This document shows positions 7,321-12,877 of a stretch of 12,877 nucleotides of DNA, piece after piece. Position 1 is the stretch's first letter. Each line of letters opens with the position of its first letter. The notes beneath the pieces are model-generated. The model was not told the DNA's origin, searched no databases, and saw only the letters and a list, made by a program, of their open reading frames with translations. A program made the translations under genes and the position numbers. Source of the stretch: JADJPL01 sp049315745 (GTDB lineage Bacteria > Bacteroidota > Bacteroidia > Chitinophagales > Saprospiraceae); contig JBMOJO010000095.1 of assembly GCA_049315745.1 (NCBI GenBank), positions 1-12,877 on the forward strand, given 5' to 3'.

Positions 7321-8559
7321 TTACTCTTCGAACTCTGCCGCCAGTATGCTGAGGAGCTCTTCGACGGTTTCTTCTTCGAGGTCGGTACGCCGGATAATTT
7401 CGTCTTTTTTCAGTGCCAGGACGCTCCTTGCCGTATCGCAACCGATCGCTTTGAGGGCATCAATGACCCAGCCTTCGATCTCGTCGGAGAATTCTTCCAG
7501 ATCCACGTCGTCAATTTCGTACTCTTCGTTATTGCGGTACACGTCAATTTCGATCCCGGTAAGCTGGCCGGCCAGTTTGATATTCGTCCCGCCTTTTCCG
7601 ATAGCGATAGAGACTTGGTCGGGGTCGAGATATACGTTGGCGTGCATTTTCTCCAGGTTAAGGTCAATACTCGAGACCTTTGCCGGCGTGAGCGCGCGCT
7701 GTATATAAAGCGTTGTATTGTTCGTAAAATTGATGATATCAATATTTTCGTTATTCAGTTCGCGTACGATACCATGTATCCGCGCCCCTTTCATGCCCAC
7801 GCAAGCGCCCACGGGGTCTATCCGGTCGTCATAAGATTCCACAGAGACCTTGGCCCTTTCCCCGGGGATACGGACGATCTTTTTGATGCTGATCAGCCCA
7901 TCTTCGATTTCCGGGACTTCCTGCTCGAGGAGCTTCTCCAGGAACATATTGTCAGTACGGGAGAGGATCACGACGGGGTTATTGTTCCGCATATCCACCT
8001 TTTTGATTACGGCACGCAGGACATCGTCTTTCCTGAAATAATCGCCTTTGATCATTTCTGTTTTAGGCAGCACGACTTCGTTGCCGGTGGCATCATCCAC
8101 AACCAGGATTTCTTTTTTCAGGATTTGCTTGACGTCGCCGGTGATGATTTCGCCCACCCTTTCGTTATAGCGGCGATAGACTTCATCTTTTTCGAGGTCC
8201 ATGATCCTGGAGATCAGGGTTTGGCGGGCGGCCATGATCGCCCTGCGGCCGAAGTCCTCCAAATGAAGTTGTTCATAGCACTCTTCGCCCACCTCGTACT
8301 CTGAATCAATCGCCAGGGCTTCGGAGACAGATACCTGGCTACGGTCGTCAGTGACTTCGCCATCGGGTACGATCGTACGCACCCGCCAAAGCTCGAGGTC
8401 TCCTTTTTGTGTATTGACGATGACGTCGAAATTTTCGTCCGAGCCGAATTTTTTCTTGATCAAAGTACGGAAGACATCTTCCAGGACCCGCACCATTGTA
8501 GGGCGGTCAATATTTTTTCCGGCCTTGAAATCCGAAAAAGTTTCTACCAGGTTCATCAT
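7321..8559 (-). CDS. nusA: Transcription elongation/termination factor NusA
   Basis: This encodes a 412-residue RNA polymerase-binding factor that affects pausing, intrinsic termination and antitermination. The N-terminal polymerase-binding domain spans 1-130 (NLVETFSDFKAGKNIDR and the DFGRRAIMAARQTL helix). An S1 RNA-binding domain covers about 134-205 and ends VVILSRTDNMFLEKLL. KH1 carries DPVGACVGMKGARI (248-261) and KH2 carries VSIAIGKGGTNIKLAGQLTG (316-335). Residues 350-412 are an acidic helical tail with a helix-hairpin-helix-like stretch (SVLALKKDEIIRRTDLEEE). It lacks the two full acidic repeats that extend E. coli NusA to 495 residues, which is usual in many phyla. The start at 8559 or the adjacent ATG at 8556 are equally possible. 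It begins 11 nt after the rimP stop. Confidence 0.96.
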   Translation of the reverse strand: MMNLVETFSDFKAGKNIDRPTMVRVLEDVFRTLIKKKFGSDENFDVIVNTQKGDLELWRVRTIVPDGEVTDDRSQVSVSEALAIDSEYEVGEECYEQLHLEDFGRRAIMAARQTLISRIMDLEKDEVYRRYNERVGEIITGDVKQILKKEILVVDDATGNEVVLPKTEMIKGDYFRKDDVLRAVIKKVDMRNNNPVVILSRTDNMFLEKLLEQEVPEIEDGLISIKKIVRIPGERAKVSVESYDDRIDPVGACVGMKGARIHGIVRELNNENIDIINFTNNTTLYIQRALTPAKVSSIDLNLEKMHANVYLDPDQVSIAIGKGGTNIKLAGQLTGIEIDVYRNNEEYEIDDVDLEEFSDEIEGWVIDALKAIGCDTARSVLALKKDEIIRRTDLEEETVEELLSILAAEFEE

Positions 8560-8570
8560 AGTCCTAGTGG

Positions 8571-9044
8571 TTAAAATGAGATTTTTACAACGGTTTTATG
8601 GATATGGGAAAACGGGATTACCGTTTCCACTTTTTCTTTTTTGGTTTTTTTTCCTTCCCGGGTTTTTACCTCCGCTGAAACGACAATTTGCCCGGGGGTT
8701 ACCGCGCTGAGGATACCTTTGCACAGTGACCCGTTTTCAAGCGTGACTTCTACCGTCCGGCCAATATTCCGGGGGTACTGCCGGTACTGTACCAGCGGCC
8801 TGCTCACCCCAGGAGAGGAAACTTCCAGCGTATAACGCTCGCCCAGCCAGTTGTTTTCATCAATAAACTGTTCAAGATACCTGCTGATCTGCTGGCACTT
8901 CTCGAAGGTAATCCCGGAATCCGAATCCACAAAAACTTCCAGTTTTTGGTTTACACCGAGCTTGACCTCAATGAGGAAACAGTCAGCGAATGCCGCTTCC
9001 TGAAATTTTTCCGCGAGTAGTCTTTCAATATGTTCAACAACCAC
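8571..9044 (-). CDS. rimP: Ribosome maturation factor RimP
   Basis: This encodes a 157-residue protein needed for assembly of the 30S subunit. The N-terminal alpha/beta domain (about 1-85) contains IEVKLGVNQKLEVFVDSDSG and the family signature LEVSSPGVSRPL (about 73-84). The C-terminal SH3-like barrel (about 90-157) starts RNIGRTVEVTLENG and ends in a basic stretch and VETVIPFSHIHKTVVKISF. The start is a GTG at 9044: the upstream frame reaches a stop without an ATG, and a later start would cut the first helix. It is the first gene of the rimP-nusA-infB operon. Upstream lies a 330-nt region with a promoter, a palindrome and a terminator-like hairpin, described separately. Confidence 0.93.
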   Translation of the reverse strand: MVVEHIERLLAEKFQEAAFADCFLIEVKLGVNQKLEVFVDSDSGITFEKCQQISRYLEQFIDENNWLGERYTLEVSSPGVSRPLVQYRQYPRNIGRTVEVTLENGSLCKGILSAVTPGQIVVSAEVKTREGKKTKKEKVETVIPFSHIHKTVVKISF

Positions 9045-9103
9045 CTGATTATTAGTTTGAACGGTTTACCTGATACGCAGGGTTTTATCAACAGTCTTTT
9101 TTC

Positions 9104-9174
9104 GGCGCTTCGCGCTAAATAATTATTTGAAAACGAGGGATTTGAGTGAAATTCTTTTGCTGCCTACGGCGGCA
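9104..9174. repeat. Degenerate hairpins of family A type
   Basis: GGCGC/GCGCT with a TTC loop (9104-9108, 9112-9116) and TGCTGCC/GGCGGCA with a TAC loop (9158-9164, 9168-9174, one wobble pair) have the short triloop shape of family A. They lack the conserved tail. Both would be transcribed in the rimP leader. Confidence 0.45.
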
Positions 9175-9185
9175 GAATATTCTTC

Positions 9186-9246
9186 TGAGCGACACGTCAT
9201 TTTCACGATTTCGCTTCGCGAAATCGTGAAAATGACGTGTCGCTCA
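9186..9246. repeat. 29-bp perfect inverted repeat with 3-nt loop
   Basis: Positions 9186-9214 and 9218-9246 are exact reverse complements, separated only by TTC. The outer part reads TGAGCGACACGTCATTTTCA and the centre TTTCGC-TTC-GCGAAA. No T run follows on either strand, so it is not a standard intrinsic terminator. It lies 142 nt upstream of rimP, among family A hairpins, and shares their GAA/TTC triloop. Confidence 0.95.
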
Positions 9247-9258
9247 ATAACATGATTC

Positions 9259-9317
9259 GGCGCGAAGCGCCACGAAAAAACTTTTGACACAACCCCAAAG
9301 ACTTTTTACACAACCCC
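9259..9317 (+). repeat. Hairpin repeat, family A, with doubled tail
   Basis: GGCGC/GCGCC with a GAA loop (9259-9263, 9267-9271) is followed by an A run, the tail CTTTTGACACAACCCC (9281-9296, one mismatch) and then a second exact tail, CTTTTTACACAACCCC (9302-9317). This is the most complete copy in the window. Confidence 0.8.
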
Positions 9318-9325
9318 TAATACGC

Positions 9326-9354
9326 AAAAGAGGGAACGTTTTGTTCCCTCTTTT
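9326..9354. terminator. Terminator-like hairpin between divergent genes
   Basis: AAAAGAGGGAAC (9326-9337) pairs perfectly with GTTCCCTCTTTT (9343-9354) around a 5-nt loop. It has the form of a bidirectional intrinsic terminator, yet lies between divergent genes rimP (-) and mqnC (+). It sits about 20 nt downstream of a predicted minus-strand transcript start, so it may act as an attenuator or end a short RNA. Confidence 0.75.
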
Positions 9355-9377
9355 GTGCAGTCCCGGCCTCCGCCGCG

Positions 9378-9409
9378 CAAATATAGCATTATTTTCTTAG
9401 AAAATCCAA
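9378..9409 (-). promoter_or_regulatory. Promoter for rimP-nusA-infB with palindromic operator
   Basis: On the minus strand, TTG (9409-9407) and TATATTTG (9385-9378) are 21 nt apart and match the Bacteroidota -33/-7 consensus. The spacer contains ATTTTCT-T-AGAAAAT (9391-9405), a perfect 7-1-7 palindrome in a position where a bound repressor would block polymerase. Transcription would start near 9371, leaving a leader of about 325 nt. Confidence 0.6.
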
Positions 9410-9555
9410 CGCTACGGTAAAAGACTATAAATCGCAGCCAAAACGCGACAATATCGAGCGTTCAAGGAATTTTTCACTTAATGCGTATTTTTCCAAACAT
9501 GGTCATTTCCATTTTTGTTCTAAGCTAAGCATATCGGGGTGGGATGGCTTCGTGC

Positions 9556-9571
9556 CTCTTCGCACAACCCC
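9556..9571 (+). repeat. Degenerate family A tail before mqnC
   Basis: CTCTTCGCACAACCCC matches the 16-base tail at 13 of 16 positions and lies 32 nt before the mqnC start. Just before it, ATATCGGGGTGGG (9530-9542) resembles the family B 13-mer. The rest of 9410-9603 shows no clear plus-strand promoter. Confidence 0.4.
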
Positions 9572-9603
9572 GTAAGGTTCAACAAATATCAACACGTATA
9601 ACT

Positions 9604-10746
9604 ATGCAGGTATCCGATTTACTTCATCGGGCATTACGATTGGAGCGCCTAAGCGCGGAAGAAGGCGTGTTCCTTCTTGAAAACGCCCCTACTGCGGAAC
9701 TCATGTACACGGGCAACCAGTTGCGGCAGCGCCACGTTCCCGGCAATGTGGTCACCTGGATCATAGACCGCAACTCCAATACCACCAATGTCTGTATTGC
9801 CAACTGCAAATTCTGTAATTTCTACCGGCGACCCGGGCACGAGGAGTCCTATGTGACCTCTATCGAAGAATATAAAGCAAAAATCGAGGAGCTGTTTCGC
9901 CTCGGGGGCGAGCAATTGCTGCTCCAGGGCGGCCACCACCCCGATCTCGGACTGGCATTTTACACCGGCTTGTTCAGGGAGTTGAAGCAGCTTTACCCGC
10001 AGCTCAAACTCCATGCCCTGGGCCCTCCCGAAATCGCCCACATTGCCAAGCTCGAAAAAATGTCCCATTATGATGTCCTGAAGGCCCTGCAGGCGTCCGG
10101 GCTGGATTCGCTGCCCGGGGCAGGGGCAGAAATCCTGGACGACCGGGTACGCCGTTTGATTTCCAAGGGCAAGTGCGGGGCACAGGAATGGCTGGACGTG
10201 ATGGAGGCTGCCCACCAGCTCCACCTCACTACTTCGGCCACCATGATGTTTGGCCATATCGAAACCAATTTAGAACGCATGCAGCACCTCGTCAAGATCA
10301 GGGAGGTACAGGATAAAAAGCCGCAAGGCGCCAAAGGCTTCATTGCCTTTATCCCCTGGCCGTTCCAGGATGAAGACACGATCCTCAAGCGGCTAAAGCG
10401 GGCGCGGAATACCTGCACCGGGGACGAATACATCCGCATGATCGCCATCAGCCGGATCATGCTGCCGAATATCTGCAATATCCAGGCTTCCTGGCTGACT
10501 GTGGGCAAACAAGTTGCGCAATTATGCCTGCACGCAGGCGCGAATGATTTTGGCAGCATTATGATTGAAGAAAACGTCGTTTCTGCTGCAGGGGCACGCT
10601 TTCGCTTTACGGCCAACGGCATTCAGGAGGCTATTCGCGAGGCGGGTTTCGTGGCGCAGCTCCGCGACCAGCAGTATGGCTATCGCGATCTGCCGGATGC
10701 CATCCTGCAGCAGGAGCTGGACCGTTCGGCATTAATTGTGGATTAA
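9604..10746 (+). CDS. mqnC: Cyclic dehypoxanthine futalosine synthase (radical SAM)
   Basis: This encodes a 380-residue radical SAM enzyme that turns dehypoxanthine futalosine into its cyclic form, a step of the futalosine route to menaquinone. The 4Fe-4S site is CIANCKFC (Cys64, Cys68, Cys71, the CX3CX2C form). Other family patterns are WIIDRNSNTTNVC, LLLQGGHHPDL (about 106-115), SLPGAGAEILDDRVR (169-183), MMFGHIET (214-221) and GFIAFIPWPFQ (245-255). The pattern fits MqnC better than its relatives MqnE or CofG/CofH. I chose ATG 9604: an earlier in-frame ATG at 9544 would add 20 residues encoded by repeat-like DNA, and 380 residues fits the family. No other mqn gene is in the window. It stands alone and its stop overlaps the stop of the convergent ATPase gene. 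Confidence 0.9.
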   Translation: MQVSDLLHRALRLERLSAEEGVFLLENAPTAELMYTGNQLRQRHVPGNVVTWIIDRNSNTTNVCIANCKFCNFYRRPGHEESYVTSIEEYKAKIEELFRLGGEQLLLQGGHHPDLGLAFYTGLFRELKQLYPQLKLHALGPPEIAHIAKLEKMSHYDVLKALQASGLDSLPGAGAEILDDRVRRLISKGKCGAQEWLDVMEAAHQLHLTTSATMMFGHIETNLERMQHLVKIREVQDKKPQGAKGFIAFIPWPFQDEDTILKRLKRARNTCTGDEYIRMIAISRIMLPNICNIQASWLTVGKQVAQLCLHAGANDFGSIMIEENVVSAAGARFRFTANGIQEAIREAGFVAQLRDQQYGYRDLPDAILQQELDRSALIVD

Positions 10747-11822
10747 GCGGGTTTTTTGCAGGCCTGGTAAAGGTCTTTCCATTCACTTCTTCGTTTGACG
10801 ACCGTCTCCAGGTATTCCTGCCAGGCCGCCTGGTCGTGGACGGGGTCCTTTACCACGGCGCCCATAAGGGCAGAGGCTACGTCTTCGGCCCTAACCTGCC
10901 CATCGCCAAAATGGCAGGCAAGGGCTTGTCCGCTTTGGATTACCGAAATGGCCTCTGCCGTACTCAGCGTACTGCCGGGCATTTTCAGTTGTTGTTTCCC
11001 ATCTTCGGTTTTTCCGCTCCGCAGTTCACGGAAAATAGTAACCAGGCGTTGGATTTCGGCAAGCGGGGTGATGGCAGGGGGCAATTCCAGGCTGCTGCCC
11101 AGTTGCCCTATGCGTTGGCGGACGATGTTTACCTCCTCTTCCAGTGTAGCCGGCAGGGGCATCACGACCGTATTGAAACGCCTGCGCAGGGCGCTGGAAA
11201 GCTCGTTGACCCCCTTATCGCGGTCGTTGGCCGTAGCGATCAGGTTAAACCCTTTAACCGCCTGCACTTCGGTGTTCAGTTCCGGAACAGGCAGGATTTT
11301 TTCTGACAATATGGTGATCAGCGCATCCTGTACCTCTGAAGGGAGCCGGGTCAGTTCTTCGATACGGGCAATTTTCCCTTCCTGCATCGCGCGCATAATC
11401 GGGCTCGGCACGAGGGCCGACATGCCCGGCCCTTCGCTCAGCAGACGGGCATAGTTCCAGGTGTAGCGCAGCGCATCCTCGCCCAGTCCGGCCGTACCCT
11501 GCACCAGCAGCCTCGAATTGCCGCTGATGGCTGCGGCGAGGTGTTCGGCAAGCCAGGTTTTGGCCGTTCCCGGGATGCCGAGGAGCAGCAGCGCACGGTC
11601 GGTAGCGAGGGTGGCGACTGCGATTTCTACCAGACGCTTGTGCCCGAAATACTTTGGCGAAATCGTTTGCCCGTCGGGGAGTTGTCCGCCCAGGATATAC
11701 AGCAGTACCGATCGCGGGGAGAGGCGCCAGCCTTCCGGGCGCGGGTACGCGTCGGACAGCGCGAGCGCTTCCAGCTCACCGGCAAAGGTCTCTTCAGCGG
11801 CAGGCCGCAGGAAGTTTTGCAT
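10743..11822 (-). CDS. MoxR-like AAA ATPase
   Basis: This encodes a 359-residue AAA+ ATPase, probably a chaperone-like remodelling factor. Visible parts are Walker A GIPGTAKT (82-89), the Walker B-like IARIEEL (151-157, Glu where Asp is usual), sensor 1 LIATAN (194-199), and ALRRRFN (211-217) with the likely arginine finger. The stretch EELTRLPSEVQDALITILSE (155-174) marks a subfamily that I recall occurring near genes for von Willebrand A-domain, DUF5682 and SWIM zinc-finger proteins. None of those is present here. Residues 25-60 are an N-terminal extension of unknown role, and the C-terminal third is the helical lid. The gene starts 15 nt after the stop of the small membrane-protein gene, so the two are probably co-transcribed. 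Substrate unknown. Confidence 0.87.
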   Translation of the reverse strand: MQNFLRPAAEETFAGELEALALSDAYPRPEGWRLSPRSVLLYILGGQLPDGQTISPKYFGHKRLVEIAVATLATDRALLLLGIPGTAKTWLAEHLAAAISGNSRLLVQGTAGLGEDALRYTWNYARLLSEGPGMSALVPSPIMRAMQEGKIARIEELTRLPSEVQDALITILSEKILPVPELNTEVQAVKGFNLIATANDRDKGVNELSSALRRRFNTVVMPLPATLEEEVNIVRQRIGQLGSSLELPPAITPLAEIQRLVTIFRELRSGKTEDGKQQLKMPGSTLSTAEAISVIQSGQALACHFGDGQVRAEDVASALMGAVVKDPVHDQAAWQEYLETVVKRRSEWKDLYQACKKPA

Positions 11823-11837
11823 GGGGGATTACATCGT

Positions 11838-12149
11838 TTAAAGTAGGTTTTTCTTCAGCCATTCCGCTGCTTGCTGCCGCTGCTCCGGGCTCAGGGGGAT
11901 TTCCGGAAGTGCCGGCGCTGCCGCAACAATATCCCCGAGGCCCCTGGAAGAAGCATACATTGCCGGTTCGGGAACATCCATAGGCGGGAGGGGCGGGAGT
12001 TCCATTTTTTCGGGTGTGGAGGCAACGGGCGTTTCTTTGCCCTGCTTCACCCATTTCATTACCTGCCTGGCGACGATCAGAAAGAGGACAAACCCCAGGA
12101 GCATTTGCAGGGTGTCGGAGCCAAGCGATTGAAGGATAGCTGATTTCAT
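11838..12149 (-). CDS. Small single-span membrane protein, unknown function
   Basis: This encodes a 103-residue protein. Residues about 12-33 (DTLQMLLGFVLFLIVARQVM) form one transmembrane helix, followed by KWVKQGK, whose charges suggest the C-terminal part faces the cytoplasm. Residues 38-85 are a proline-rich, low-complexity linker (PPLPPMDVPEP). The end (LSPEQRQQAAEWLKKNLL) is a predicted amphipathic helix that could bind a partner. No family is recognised. It is the first gene of a probable two-gene operon with the AAA ATPase, so it might anchor or recruit that ATPase at the membrane; this is inferred from position only. The downstream gap of 15 nt holds no terminator. Confidence 0.75.
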   Translation of the reverse strand: MKSAILQSLGSDTLQMLLGFVLFLIVARQVMKWVKQGKETPVASTPEKMELPPLPPMDVPEPAMYASSRGLGDIVAAAPALPEIPLSPEQRQQAAEWLKKNLL

Positions 12150-12509
12150 AACTACGGAATGAATTTATGTGAGGGTTTGTGTTGTGCTTTGATTTGGGGG
12201 CAAACTATCTGCTTTAAAGAGACAAAATAGGTGATTTTTGGAAAAATCCAGCAGCGTCGCCGAATTTATTTACCTACTATTCCGCAGGCACCCACCTGCC
12301 GTAGTGGTCTATGCCCTTAACCGGACTTTTATTCATCCGCTTTGCATTTGCTACCTGCTTTGTTTTTTCTCATACAAAACAACCGATCCCTAAATAAATC
12401 ATGCCGTTCCAAAAACGCAGGCCGCAAAAAGGGCGAAAAATTCCCCTTCAGTAGCTGCTGCATTGCTTTTTTGGCGCAGAAGCCATAATTTTGTTCGTGA
12501 CAATTTCGT
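12150..12509. other. Spacer without recognised gene
   Basis: No convincing gene is seen. A dyad GATTTTT-GG-AAAAATC lies at 12233-12248, 84 nt upstream of the small membrane-protein gene, and could be an operator. No full -33/-7 promoter was found. A GCAGG/CCTGC inverted pair lies near 12283-12298. Confidence 0.4.
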
Positions 12510-12734
12510 TTAGGCTACGAATTTTCCTCTTAAGAATTCTTCTTCCAATTTCCTGTGATTCTCCGGATATGTAACCGGAAAGTCATCGAGTTTATTTATT
12601 TCCCTGAGGCTATCACTGTTACTCAGCAGGGCGGAGCTATGCCTCCTGCTTCGATTCCCACACTTGACCGGTAGGTTTAGGTCCTGACGTTCTTTTTCTA
12701 CTGCCGGAAAAGGGGGATGCCGTATGCGTTTGAC
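12510..12734 (-). pseudogene. Open frame without a start codon, possible gene remnant
   Basis: A 74-codon open frame runs on the minus strand from a stop at 12735-12737 to a stop at 12510-12512. It has no ATG or GTG. The translation is protein-like, with stretches such as FPAVEKERQDLNLPVKCGNR and LREINKLDDFPVTYPENHRK followed by LEEEFLRGKFVA before the stop. Codon choice is more AT-rich than in the neighbouring genes. It could be the decayed end of a gene or a chance frame. No family is recognised. Confidence 0.25.
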
Positions 12735-12760
12735 TTATCGCGATGGGTTATCGCAGTGGG
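12735..12760 (+). repeat. Short dispersed repeat, family B, tandem pair
   Basis: TTATCGCGATGGG (12735-12747) is followed at once by TTATCGCAGTGGG (12748-12760), a tandem pair with two differences. The first unit is the exact inverse of 1885-1897. The last 18 bases match 3984-4001 with two differences. Confidence 0.65.
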
Positions 12761-12862
12761 CAAAATAGCCGTTTTGATAACCCCCAGAATCCCACCGCAG
12801 CAAGTCTATCCGTAAAGCACCGATTTGATCCACCAGTTTGTAACCAACTAAACACGATAGAT

Positions 12863-12877
12863 ATGAGCAATCTTTTT
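12863..12877 (+). CDS. Possible first codons of a gene running off the right edge
   Basis: ATGAGCAATCTTTTT would encode MSNLF and stays open to the window end. The preceding AT-rich stretch is typical of starts in this window, but five codons are too few to name a product, and no promoter of the Bacteroidota type is seen upstream. Confidence 0.3.

Noticed and set aside
7084..8304. A 406-codon plus-strand frame opposite nusA
   Set aside because: The minus strand encodes a full NusA with S1 and KH motifs; the plus frame shows no recognisable domain.
9186..9246. The 29-bp inverted repeat as an intrinsic terminator
   Set aside because: There is no T run after the stem on either strand.
9544..9603. 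Extended N-terminus for MqnC from ATG 9544
   Set aside because: The extra 20 residues are encoded by degenerate repeat DNA, and the 9604 start gives the usual family length.
1..12877. CRISPR array, tRNA, rRNA, insertion sequence or prophage
   Set aside because: No regularly spaced direct repeats, cloverleaf, rRNA segment, transposase, integrase or phage structural gene could be found on either strand.

Overview
The window looks like chromosomal DNA from a member of the Bacteroidota. The evidence is promoter-like sites of the TTG-N20/21-TAnnTTTG type, the general absence of Shine-Dalgarno sequences before starts, short secreted proteins whose signal peptides end in Trp/Phe-x-Gln, a PorT-like outer-membrane barrel, and an IF-2 with a very long Pro/Glu/Lys-rich linker. 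A Saprospiria-like lineage is possible, but the class cannot be fixed from this sequence alone.

Layout. Positions 1-292 hold no convincing gene, but carry three copies of a GC-rich hairpin followed by a conserved CTTTTTACACAACCCC-type tail. Next comes an outer-membrane beta-barrel gene (+), which converges through a bidirectional terminator on a secreted protein of unknown function (-) and a MoaD-like sulfur carrier (-). An AT-rich spacer carries a good promoter and a roughly 175-nt leader for a lytic transglycosylase with a C-terminal LysM domain (+). That gene converges on the long minus-strand operon rimP-nusA-infB (9044 down to 4088), which is broken by an unusual 338-nt gap between nusA and infB. 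The 559-nt divergent region between rimP and mqnC is crowded with hairpin repeats, a 29-bp perfect inverted repeat, a terminator-like hairpin, and a promoter whose spacer holds a perfect palindrome. mqnC (menaquinone synthesis by the futalosine route, +) then meets a MoxR-type AAA ATPase gene (-) tail to tail, the two stop codons sharing a TTAA. The ATPase gene lies 15 nt downstream of a gene for a small single-span membrane protein. The last 0.7 kb is mostly non-coding, with one orphan open frame that lacks a start codon and perhaps the first five codons of a gene at the right edge.

How the parts work together. rimP-nusA-infB is the conserved translation/transcription operon: ribosome maturation, transcription elongation/termination and translation initiation. 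The candidate promoter, operator and attenuator upstream of rimP would be a natural control point. The ATPase and small membrane protein look like a two-gene operon. The remaining genes are single transcription units. No CRISPR array, tRNA, rRNA, transposase gene or phage gene was seen. The most unusual content is intergenic: at least two families of short dispersed repeats restricted to spacers, and the architecture of the rimP leader.
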